Both the position numbers and the translations under genes were made by a program. 64,000 bases of DNA from Bacteroidaceae bacterium (GTDB taxonomy: Bacteria; Bacteroidota; Bacteroidia; Bacteroidales; Bacteroidaceae). The DNA is taken from assembly GCA_017560125.1 (NCBI GenBank), contig JAFYOS010000018.1:62001-126000 (forward strand), given 5' to 3'. Shown here piece after piece: positions 18,401 through 25,989 of the stretch; positions within the stretch are counted from its first letter, which is position 1, and every line of letters begins with the position of its first letter. The notes below the pieces were generated by a model, which saw nothing but the letters and a program-made list of their open reading frames with translations, did not search any database and was not told the DNA's origin.

Positions 18401-19251
18401 CGACAAGCATGCAAGAGAGCCCCGAGGTGCTTGCCCGATGCTACAAAGAGACGGTGAACGGCATAAAACTGTTCAACGAGCAAAGATACGACGAAGCGGT
18501 CGAGCGCTTCAGGTCGGCGGCGCTCAACGGCTACCCGAACGCAATGGCCTACCTGGGCTACTGCTACATACACGAAAAGGGGGTAGAGGAGAACAGGGAA
18601 ATGGGTTACCGATACCTGAAAATGGCTGCTGAGCACGACGACAACGCCGCTTGGTATTTCTTGGGTGAGTACCACGCCGCCGAAAGAAGCGAGAAGAGCG
18701 ATTCCATTGCCTTCGACTGCTACATGCGTGCTGCACAAAAGAGCCACAGGCAGGCACAGACGGCGGTTGCCACATTCTACGAGGAGGGCCGCGGCGTAGC
18801 CCAGAGCGATTCATTGTCTGTAAAGTGGTACATGGCGGCTGCCGAGAAAGAGGATGCCTATGCCCTCTACAGGATGGGCCTCTATCACGAGCAGCAGGAT
18901 TCGGCCAAGAACCTCAAGGGCAAGGAGCTCAAAAAATCTCCCACGTTCGGCTACATGCTGCGTGCTGCCGAAAAGGGTTTCCCCGAGGCATATACCAAGA
19001 TAGCCCAATACTACACCAACGGCGGATATGTGAAGAAAAGCAGGAAAAAAGCCTTGCAGTGGTACGAGCGTGCTGCCCAATATGGCAATTTGCAGGCACA
19101 GGAATATGTTGCCGAGTGTTACGAGAAGGGTCGAGGCACCGAGAAGAACGACGACGCGGCCTATGAATGGTACAAACGTGCCGCCAAGCAGGGCAGCGTG
19201 CTTGGAAAAACGAAAGCAAAGGAATTTGAACTGTTTAATTTTTACCGATAG
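15454..19251 (+). CDS. Giant exported macroglobulin-like protein with C-terminal Sel1 repeats, copy 1
   Basis: 1265 residues from the chosen start (MLRKLLHIIVLLFVAAVVRAQ is a clean signal peptide). Residues of about 30-130 contain the MG2-like stretch ERVYLHFDNSAYYLGETMWF, typical of a large Bacteroidota family of exported macroglobulin-domain proteins, followed by several beta-sandwich regions. The last 270 residues are Sel1-like repeats (AYLGYCYIHEKGV, FYEEGRGV, CYEKGRGT with AAA-type helices). Sel1 repeats usually act as protein scaffolds. The next gene, 6 bp downstream, is a paralogue with the same order. No protease-trapping thioester motif was noticed. The function is unknown; cell-surface or periplasmic assembly is a guess. 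Confidence 0.82.
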   Translation: MLRKLLHIIVLLFVAAVVRAQSPLDTLAMRAIMVNQLFPQERVYLHFDNSAYYLGETMWFKAYVTGGIADEEKPQSRVLYVELCAPEGYVVETKKYKLDENGRCHGEFELRKELLSGYYEVRAYTRYMLNWGDDVLFSRVFPVYDKVNGDNYDFKNMLDRRRGFMYRGEWKSSELPEADLRFYPEGGHLVDGIATTVAYELLDDEGKPAADAITIHSEKERLLTTRPTHAGIGTFAFTPKAGVKYRAEVKRGKKSYKFDLPKVEPRGVVINLVQTADATTIAIKNNIDFSTPLGIAVLNRGYLINYQTTTSDEKEKRITIATDSLPEGVNRVVVFANSNIPLAERQFFVRHKQILPGDRQTVKLTAKVNGLKPNDIILQPHEKVTLTVEREDGKPIDKDADFSVSVSDAATRQVMSYTHNMYTHMLLGSELKGYIPDAAQYFTDSSDKARKNLDLLMLTRGWTSYDWSKLATKHVSLSQPIERGILLGGELLKIEPNKKMGELGTGSVVPMKQKSLSIDICYDNVKTITHITRTNNRGFFRGITKDFYGRRIASIIPNLNEYLHADSTFKIRMDKYFSPPFNMYSYWQRNVGTSIPCENSDTVTIKLSEYEYLLSGVDIQGNATKEHLGRPPRSEIRFNFLDEWEYAVDNTYIRKIESKKAVKEQDDIQYVIETLRACDSVAFDDMKGRASNEPERWDTTLTKNIINAADVLKSAFWRYNFNWAYWVQLVVVEGAYNPDSIVRPDNEYLKGTDIEKMMAFKEFVIRSDKGTREQFKNYASLWDTRANIMEMKGPYWTGFLSRLYITPYAYYLDKFENKKIDGFPQLLSRFYDHMKGTVRHDGIALTGHYNPFHPNYVACFIPYNEKDRRTSIIPNLSIAQTRRYTVLQGYNKSKQFYSPDYSGKKPEGKSDYRRTIMWHPSLQGDSLGSVTFYNNSSATNLTITVEGVGNNKYYSSEPTFATREVAADASAQSQYINIWKKLSTSMQESPEVLARCYKETVNGIKLFNEQRYDEAVERFRSAALNGYPNAMAYLGYCYIHEKGVEENREMGYRYLKMAAEHDDNAAWYFLGEYHAAERSEKSDSIAFDCYMRAAQKSHRQAQTAVATFYEEGRGVAQSDSLSVKWYMAAAEKEDAYALYRMGLYHEQQDSAKNLKGKELKKSPTFGYMLRAAEKGFPEAYTKIAQYYTNGGYVKKSRKKALQWYERAAQYGNLQAQEYVAECYEKGRGTEKNDDAAYEWYKRAAKQGSVLGKTKAKEFELFNFYR

Positions 19252-19257
19252 ATAAAA

Positions 19258-22200
19258 ATGCTACGCAAGCTACTACATATAACCATTCTGTTGTTCGTGG
19301 CAACCATCGTCCGCGCCCAATCGCCGCTGGACACACTTGCCATGCGCGCAATCATGATCAATCAGCTCTTCCCGCAGGAGCGTGTCTATCTCCACTTCGA
19401 CAACAGCGCCTACTACTTGGGCGAAACCATGTGGTTCAAGGCCTACACCACCACCGGCATTGCCGATAGCGAAAAGCCCATTAGCCGCGTGCTCTATGTG
19501 GAACTGTGTGCGCCCGAGGGCTACGTGGTGGAAACGAAAAAATACAAGCTCGACGAGGATGGCACCTGTCATGGCGAGTTCGACCTGAAGCCCTCGCTGC
19601 TGTCGGGCTACTACGAAGTGCGCGCCTACACCCGCTACATGCTCAACTGGGGCGACGAGGCTGTCTTCAGCCGCGTATTTCCTGTGTACGATAAGGTAAA
19701 TGGCGACAACTACGAATTTAAGAACATGCTCGACCGCAAACGCAGCTTCATGTACCGCGGCGAGTGGCTGACCAATGAACTGCCCGAAGCCGATTTGCGC
19801 TTCTATCCCGAGGGCGGACACCTTGTAGAGGATATTTCCACCACCGTCGCCTACGAGCTCAAAGGGTACGACGGTGTGCATGGCAGCGACACCATTACTA
19901 TCCTTGCCGACGGGCAGGAGATAATGCGTACCGTGCCCTCGCACCTAGGTATGGGCCGCTTCGAACTACAGCCCAAGCGCGGTGTGAAATATCGCGCCGA
20001 GGTCACCATTACCCGCCACAAGAACGGCAAGCGAAAGACCTACAAATTCGACCTGCCCAAGGTCGAGAAAGAGGGTGTCGCCCTCGCTGCTCATAAGGCC
20101 GCCGGCAACATAAATATCACCATCCAAAACACCCTTTCGGGCACCACCCACCTCGGCTGCGTGATAGTGAACAACGGCTACATACAATCCTACGACGCCT
20201 TCACCAGCGACGAAAAGGAAAAGAAAATAGAAATGCCTCTCGCCAAGCTTGCCGAGGGTGTCAACCGCGTCATTCTGTTCGCCGATAGCGTGCCGCTTGC
20301 CGAAAGGCAGTTTTTCGTGACGCACGACACTGTCGCCGCCGGCGACATATCCACCGTTCACCTTACCGCAAAGGTCAACGGCCTCGATCCGAAAGCAATC
20401 ATCCTGCAGCCACACGAAAAAATCACCCTTACCGTGGAGCGCGAGGATGGCAAGCCCATAGCCCCCGATGCACACCTGTCCCTCTCGGTGAGCGACTTCG
20501 CCAACAGGCAGAAAATGTCCTACGAGCACAATATATACACCCACGCCCTGCTGGGCTCGCAGTTGAAAGGCTACATCCCCGATGCAGGTCGCTACTTCGA
20601 CCGCGAGAACAGCCGTCGCGACGACGAACTCGAGTTGCTGATGCTCACCCGCGGATGGACGGCCTACGACTGGAGCAAGCTTGCGCGCAGCCATGTCGAT
20701 GTGCGTCACCATGCCGAGGAGGGCATAGAGCTTAGTGGCGAGGTATATCTGCGCGAGCCCAATAAAAAGTGGGGACAGATGGGTTCATACCTTCTCTACC
20801 CATTGAAGCTGGGCACAATGAATTTCCAGTTTATGGCCGATAGCCTTCTCTATAAATTCCACACCACGCGCAACGGACGATTCAGATTGCGAACCGAGGA
20901 TTTTTATGGCAACAGGACTGCCTGCCTGTCGGCAAAGTACATTCCCTTCATGTCGAAAAGCAGCATAGGCATACGCTTTGTGCTCGACCGCTATTTCTCG
21001 CCCTCGTTCCGCTTCTTCGACTACTGGGAACGCAATACGGGTATGGCTGTGAACTACATTGCAGGCCTCGATACCACCGTGGCTCGCAAGGACGATTTGA
21101 GCTACCAGCTTGCCGAGCTCGATGTGGTGGAGGATAAAAAGGAGGACAAAAGAAGCCGTCCGCCACGTAGCGAGATACGCTTCAATTTCGTCGATGAATG
21201 GGAGTATGCCCAGGATGTGACCTATTTCAATCTGGAGCGCGATTTCGACACCACAAAAGTGGCCGTGTCGCTCGATGTGGCCAACATGAACAACCTTGAA
21301 CAGGATAGGAGCAACAGCACCTTAATAACCTACAAGGATGGCGTGAAGCCCTTAAAGGAAACGGGCGACGGCGATGTATATAATGCAGTGGGGCGTAATT
21401 TCTTTTATCCCCTGCTGAACAGCTTGACCTCGGCACAAGTGCTCAGGAGCATATTCTGGCGTCACAATTTCAATTGGGCCTACTATGTGCAGTCTATCGT
21501 TGTCGATGGTGAGTACCATAGCGACTCCATCCCCGAGCACAATGCCATGTATATAAGGCAGCGTCCGGGCAACGCCTTTGACATGATGGGGGCGCCCGTT
21601 AAAAACCAGTCGAGCATTTCCTATATGATGAATTTCAAGGAGGTGGTGATAAGAAGCGACGAGAAACTGCGCAACGAATATCCCAACGAGGCAAGAAGGT
21701 GGCATAATGCGACCTCGCCTCGCGGTCTCGATTCGTTGCTTACCGAGGGATTCCTCACACGACACTACATCCCCACCAAGGATAATAAGATGATTGACGG
21801 CTTCCCCGGCTCGCTCCTCTTCCACCAAAGAATGAGGGGAACAAGCCTTACGTTTACAAAGGACAATCCTACGCGTGAAGCTGCGGCATTTGGTAAGTTC
21901 CACCCCTATTATCCCAATTACGTGGCGTGCTTCATCCCATACACCGATAAAGAGAGGGCCGAAATGGAGATACCCGATTTCTCAAAGGCCGATAAGGTGC
22001 GCTACACCATGATGCGCGGATACACCGAGAGCAAACAGTTCTATTCGCCCGACTACAGTCGCGAAACGCCCGATGAAAACAGCAAGGACTATCGTCGCAC
22101 GTTGCTATGGACGCCCATTGCACGCAGCGACTCGTCGGGCAACGTGACGCTGACGTTGTTCAACGGCACAAATACCAAGTACCTGAATATAGATATCCAG

Positions 22201-23190
22201 GGCCGTGGCAAGAACACCCTGTATGGCAATGCGGCGAATATAAATACCCGCGAGGTCAGCGACAGCGTAGGCGAGGGAACCACCTACTTCGATGTGTGGA
22301 AGAAACTGTCGAAGACCGAGCTACCGCCGACAATTATTACAAGGTGTAACAATTTCACACGCGAAGGAGTGGTTTATTATATGGCTGGCGATTACGAAAA
22401 GGCTATAAAAAGCTTCAGCGAGGCTTCGAAATATGGTTACGCGCCGGCGCTCGCCAATCTGGGAAGATGCTACTACGACGGCAAGGGCGTGGACGAAAAC
22501 AAGCAGTTGGGTATGCGCTATTTTGAAATGGCTGCCGACAGGGGCAACAACCTTGCCATGCACTCGCTTGGCGACATCATATACGAGGGTAAACAGGTCA
22601 AGAAGAACGATTCGTTGGCCTATGAATATTACAAAAAAGCAGCCGAGAATAATTTCGCAAGTTCGCAGCGCATGATGGGCGAATTCCACGAAAAGGGTAT
22701 ATACGTGGCAAAGAACAGCGAAGAGGCCCTGAAATGGTACACCCTTGCTGCTGCACAGAACGATCCCGACGCGCTCTACAAGGTGGGCGAGCGCATAGTG
22801 GAGAAGGATTCCATAAAGGGATTGAGCAAACGCCAGTTGCGCCGCTCGTCGGCAATAGAGTATATGCGCAAGGCGGCTCGCGGTGGCAATAAAGAGGCAC
22901 AGCGATTTATTGTGAAATGCTTTGCCGAGGGAAAATACCTTAAAAAGAGCCGCAAGAAGAGCTTCGAATGGATGAAATCCATCGCCGATGTGGGTGACGA
23001 GGATGCGATGATGTACGTGGCCTACTGCTACGAGAAGGGACGCGGCACTGACGTGAACCATCCGCTTGCCTATAACATATACAAGAAGCTGGCCGAAAAG
23101 GGCAACGAATTTGCAATAGCCAAGGTCTATGAATTCGAGCAGTTGCGATTCTTTATGTACAACAGCCCCAAGCCTCCCGGAGTGAAGTAG
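19258..23190 (+). CDS. Giant exported macroglobulin-like protein with C-terminal Sel1 repeats, copy 2
   Basis: 1310 residues; signal peptide MLRKLLHITILLFVATIVRAQ. The first 140 residues are nearly identical to copy 1 (LDTLAMRAIM, ERVYLHFDNSAYYLGETMWF, CAPEGYVVETKKYKLDE), whereas the middle diverges and the Sel1 tail is only similar (NLGRCYYDGKGV, CYEKGRGT). It follows copy 1 by 6 bp and must share its transcript. Uneven similarity suggests a tandem duplication with later conversion of the 5' part, or constraint on it. A 50-bp perfect palindrome just downstream probably ends transcription. Confidence 0.82.
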   Translation: MLRKLLHITILLFVATIVRAQSPLDTLAMRAIMINQLFPQERVYLHFDNSAYYLGETMWFKAYTTTGIADSEKPISRVLYVELCAPEGYVVETKKYKLDEDGTCHGEFDLKPSLLSGYYEVRAYTRYMLNWGDEAVFSRVFPVYDKVNGDNYEFKNMLDRKRSFMYRGEWLTNELPEADLRFYPEGGHLVEDISTTVAYELKGYDGVHGSDTITILADGQEIMRTVPSHLGMGRFELQPKRGVKYRAEVTITRHKNGKRKTYKFDLPKVEKEGVALAAHKAAGNINITIQNTLSGTTHLGCVIVNNGYIQSYDAFTSDEKEKKIEMPLAKLAEGVNRVILFADSVPLAERQFFVTHDTVAAGDISTVHLTAKVNGLDPKAIILQPHEKITLTVEREDGKPIAPDAHLSLSVSDFANRQKMSYEHNIYTHALLGSQLKGYIPDAGRYFDRENSRRDDELELLMLTRGWTAYDWSKLARSHVDVRHHAEEGIELSGEVYLREPNKKWGQMGSYLLYPLKLGTMNFQFMADSLLYKFHTTRNGRFRLRTEDFYGNRTACLSAKYIPFMSKSSIGIRFVLDRYFSPSFRFFDYWERNTGMAVNYIAGLDTTVARKDDLSYQLAELDVVEDKKEDKRSRPPRSEIRFNFVDEWEYAQDVTYFNLERDFDTTKVAVSLDVANMNNLEQDRSNSTLITYKDGVKPLKETGDGDVYNAVGRNFFYPLLNSLTSAQVLRSIFWRHNFNWAYYVQSIVVDGEYHSDSIPEHNAMYIRQRPGNAFDMMGAPVKNQSSISYMMNFKEVVIRSDEKLRNEYPNEARRWHNATSPRGLDSLLTEGFLTRHYIPTKDNKMIDGFPGSLLFHQRMRGTSLTFTKDNPTREAAAFGKFHPYYPNYVACFIPYTDKERAEMEIPDFSKADKVRYTMMRGYTESKQFYSPDYSRETPDENSKDYRRTLLWTPIARSDSSGNVTLTLFNGTNTKYLNIDIQGRGKNTLYGNAANINTREVSDSVGEGTTYFDVWKKLSKTELPPTIITRCNNFTREGVVYYMAGDYEKAIKSFSEASKYGYAPALANLGRCYYDGKGVDENKQLGMRYFEMAADRGNNLAMHSLGDIIYEGKQVKKNDSLAYEYYKKAAENNFASSQRMMGEFHEKGIYVAKNSEEALKWYTLAAAQNDPDALYKVGERIVEKDSIKGLSKRQLRRSSAIEYMRKAARGGNKEAQRFIVKCFAEGKYLKKSRKKSFEWMKSIADVGDEDAMMYVAYCYEKGRGTDVNHPLAYNIYKKLAEKGNEFAIAKVYEFEQLRFFMYNSPKPPGVK

Positions 23191-23201
23191 TGCCGTGGCG
23201 G

Positions 23202-23251
23202 TAAAATAATTCATGGTGGGTCGGATATCCGACCCACCATGAATTATTTTA
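23202..23251. terminator. 50-bp perfect palindrome, probable bidirectional terminator
   Basis: Bases 23202-23226 are exactly complementary to 23227-23251 with no spacer (centre GGATATCC). The ends are AAAATAAT and ATTATTTT, so either transcript would form a GC-rich stem followed by a T-rich tail. It lies between convergent genes. Confidence 0.7.
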
Positions 23252-23491
23252 TCCTTCGGTCGGGCACTCCTTGTCGCTTTGGTCTTTCATTTGGTCTTTT
23301 GGGTGGCTCGATAACTCGTTCAGTTAGCTACGCTATCGCGTATCTAACTAGCATTCATACATATCTACCGCTATTCCAATAACTTAAATGATCTTTGGCT
23401 GATGTTTTGATGTCGCCGAAGGGGTTGGTATGTTACTTCTACGAAAAGGAAATCATTTGTAGGTGGTTGGTACGTGCAAACATGAATAACA
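23252..23491. other. Intergenic stretch with an imperfect hairpin; no gene seen
   Basis: Between the two terminator-like structures I see no convincing coding region. An imperfect hairpin pairs 23323-23332 with 23339-23348 (GTTAGCTACG against CGTATCTAAC, one mismatch, 6-nt loop). Nothing else was recognised. Confidence 0.4.
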
Positions 23492-23541
23492 AATCCGCTG
23501 AACAGTTGTTAGACCGTTCAGCGGATTGTTTACTTTTTCTG
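23492..23541. terminator. Terminator hairpin downstream of the TPR protein
   Basis: A perfect 12-bp stem, 23492-23503 with 23516-23527 (AATCCGCTGAAC arm), lies 20 bp past the stop of the minus-strand gene at 23548. The T-run is better on the plus strand, so it may serve both directions. Confidence 0.7.
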
Positions 23542-23547
23542 AAACAT

Positions 23548-25218
23548 TTATAGGTTCTTCAGTATATCTGCTGCATTGGGATGTCCGAGCGATACAGCCT
23601 TTTCGAGATGCTGCTTGGCCGCGCTCTTGTTGCCCTTCTCCACCAAGCAACGAGCAAGAATGTAATAGGCGTCGGCGTTGTCCGGTGCAAGGGCTATAGC
23701 CTTCTGCAACACGGGGATGGCATCGTCAATCATATTTACGCGGTAGCATATGCGACCTTTTTCCAGCAGGAACAATATATTTTCGGGTGCAAGCTCAATG
23801 GCCATGTCGATGTCGGCAAGCGCCAAACGGTACATTTTGCCATTGTACTCGGCCTGTTCGCGCATGTAATAGAAATTGGCGTTTACCTTGTTGCTCAACA
23901 GGTTGGCATAAATATTGTAGTCTATTACGGCTTCGCGGTAGCGTGCGGCGCGATATTTCACCAAGCCACGGTTGAGCACATAGGGCGCCATGGTTGTGAT
24001 GGGCACGCGACCGAATGTGCTTATTGCGCTGTCGAGCTGCAGTATGGCCGCGTCGCTGTCGCCAAGTATCTCCTTGCAGTTGGCTGCAAGAACGTAGTTA
24101 TCGGCGCTGCGCAGGTTGGTGGACGAGAGCGCCGAGTAGCATTCGAATGCCGCTGCGTAGTCGCGCATGGTGTAGTGCAGATTACCTTTCAGCTGCACAT
24201 AGACGGGCTCGTTGTTGGCCTCCACCGCCTTTGTGGCATATACCATGGCCGAATCGATGGAGTAGGCTATGCCGGCCACGCTGTCGGCATATAGCTTATT
24301 GGCATATATGGTGTTTGCACGGTGGTACCACACTTCGCCCTTCTTGTCGGTGAGCGTAAGTGCTTTTTCCCAGTCGGCAATGGCGCCGTTGTAGTTGTGC
24401 AGCTTCATCACGTTATACTCGGCCTTGTACAGATAGCCCTGATGGCTCGTGGGGAATTGCTCCATGAATTCGTTGAGCATGCTCTTGTAGGCTGTGCTGT
24501 CCGACGAGAACGATTGCAGCAACAGGCACGACAGCGCCTCGCTCTCGGTGGGTGGCAACGCCTTCTTTATGCCTATGCGCGCAAAGCGGTTGCTGTTGTA
24601 GCTGACCGCTTTTATCGTCAGGTTTTTTATGAACGAGGCCGAAAGGGCGTGGCAACGGGCTGTGTCGCTACCGGCAACGGGTTGCAGCAGCGCCACGAGC
24701 TCGCCGTTGGCGTTGAGCAGGGGTGCCGACACATATTTTTCGCGTGCGGGCATGCTGACCGTGTAGTAGGAGTGTGCTCCTGTGACAGTATCGACCTTGA
24801 CAACCTCGGTGGACTCTATCGGGCCGCTCTTTTTGGCGCCATAGGCTACCATGAACAGTTGCTCGCCCTTAGCGGCCGAGCGTGTGGCCACGGCAAGCGG
24901 TGCCAGTTTCTTATCGGGGGTTACGGTTACGCGTATGCAGTCGTACATCTCGTCGGCGCCGAATATTTTCACCACGGGGCGCACAATGCCACGGGGGTCG
25001 ATGGTTACGGCACTGTCGCAATCTACAAAAAGCGAGTGTGACGAGAGCATTTCGCCCTCGTTGCCCACGAATACTCCCAAGCCGCTACGCAGCAATTCGC
25101 CACCCTTGAAGACGAGGACGCTTGCCACCGAATTGCGGGCTGCATTGACCGTTTTCGGGGGCTTGGCCGATAGTGTTACGGCTGCGAGCAGCAAAATGAA
25201 AAGACCTATTTTTCTCAT
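23548..25218 (-). CDS. Exported TPR protein with a degenerate trypsin-like domain
   Basis: 556 residues; signal peptide MRKIGLFILLLAAVTLSA. Residues of about 25-200 follow the trypsin-like fold used by Bacteroidota HtrA-like proteins (SGLGVFVGNEGEMLSSHSLF). His61 and Asp93 (MYDCIRV) sit where the catalytic pair is expected, but the Ser motif reads YVSAPLLNANGELVAL, with Ala165 where the Ser of GSPLL-type sites would be. From about residue 225 on it is TPR repeats (VWYHRANTIYA, YILARCLVEKGN). It is probably an inactive protease used as a binding module, inferred from motifs alone. It is the last gene of a minus-strand group, 9 bp after rlmB. Confidence 0.8.
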   Translation of the reverse strand: MRKIGLFILLLAAVTLSAKPPKTVNAARNSVASVLVFKGGELLRSGLGVFVGNEGEMLSSHSLFVDCDSAVTIDPRGIVRPVVKIFGADEMYDCIRVTVTPDKKLAPLAVATRSAAKGEQLFMVAYGAKKSGPIESTEVVKVDTVTGAHSYYTVSMPAREKYVSAPLLNANGELVALLQPVAGSDTARCHALSASFIKNLTIKAVSYNSNRFARIGIKKALPPTESEALSCLLLQSFSSDSTAYKSMLNEFMEQFPTSHQGYLYKAEYNVMKLHNYNGAIADWEKALTLTDKKGEVWYHRANTIYANKLYADSVAGIAYSIDSAMVYATKAVEANNEPVYVQLKGNLHYTMRDYAAAFECYSALSSTNLRSADNYVLAANCKEILGDSDAAILQLDSAISTFGRVPITTMAPYVLNRGLVKYRAARYREAVIDYNIYANLLSNKVNANFYYMREQAEYNGKMYRLALADIDMAIELAPENILFLLEKGRICYRVNMIDDAIPVLQKAIALAPDNADAYYILARCLVEKGNKSAAKQHLEKAVSLGHPNAADILKNL

Positions 25219-25227
25219 TTCGCGGGG

Positions 25228-25974
25228 TTATTCGGTTAGGTGGCGCTGGCGCACGCACTCGTAGAGAACGACAGCGGTTGCCACCGACACGTTAAGTGAT
25301 TCAATTCGGCCATACTGCGGTATCGATACCCAGTCGTCGCACAGTGCAAGGTGCTCGGCGGGGATACCTGTGTCCTCGGCGCCCATCACAATGCAGACGG
25401 GGGCGTTGAAGTCGCTGTGGGTGTAGTTCATCTTGCCGCGTTCGGTAGCGCACACGATGCGCAGTCCGCTGGCCTTCAGATATTTGAGCGTTTCGGTGAT
25501 GTTCTTCTCGCGGCACACGGGCAGTGTGTGCAAAGCACCTGCCGAGGTCTTCACAGCGTCGGCGTTTACGGTAACGCTGCCGTGCATGGGGATAATCACT
25601 GCATCGACACCGGCGCAGTCGCATGTGCGGGCAATCGAACCGAAGTTGCGCACGTCGGTGATGCCGTCGAGCAGTACGAGCAACGGGTTCTTTCCCTCCT
25701 CGAAGAGTGTGGGAACCACTGTCTCGACGCTGGCATATTCCACCGCCGATATGAAGGCGATGACGCCCTGGTGGTTCTTGCGTGTGATACGGTTCAGCTT
25801 CTCTACGGGTACGCGCTGTACGGGTATTGTGCGTCCTTTAAGGGCTGCGAACAACTCGCGCGAGAGCTCGCTCTGTATGTCGCGCTTGATGAGTATCTTG
25901 TCTATCTCCTTACCGGCATCGAGTGCCTCGAGTACGGCGCGGACGCCGAATATCATTTCGTTATTTACCTGCAT
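25228..25974 (-). CDS. rlmB: 23S rRNA (guanosine-2251) 2'-O-methyltransferase RlmB
   Basis: 248 residues: an N-terminal substrate-binding domain (MIFGVRAVLEALDAGKEIDKI) and a C-terminal SPOUT knot with the family motifs LDGITDVRNFGSIARTCDC, IVMGAEDTGI and IPQYGRIESLNVSVA. The enzyme uses SAM to methylate G2251 of 23S rRNA; the close relative TrmH-type tRNA methylases are the alternative. It lies 15 bp after recN and 9 bp before the TPR gene. Confidence 0.92.
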   Translation of the reverse strand: MQVNNEMIFGVRAVLEALDAGKEIDKILIKRDIQSELSRELFAALKGRTIPVQRVPVEKLNRITRKNHQGVIAFISAVEYASVETVVPTLFEEGKNPLLVLLDGITDVRNFGSIARTCDCAGVDAVIIPMHGSVTVNADAVKTSAGALHTLPVCREKNITETLKYLKASGLRIVCATERGKMNYTHSDFNAPVCIVMGAEDTGIPAEHLALCDDWVSIPQYGRIESLNVSVATAVVLYECVRQRHLTE

Positions 25975-25989
25975 AGTATTTTGTTTTGT

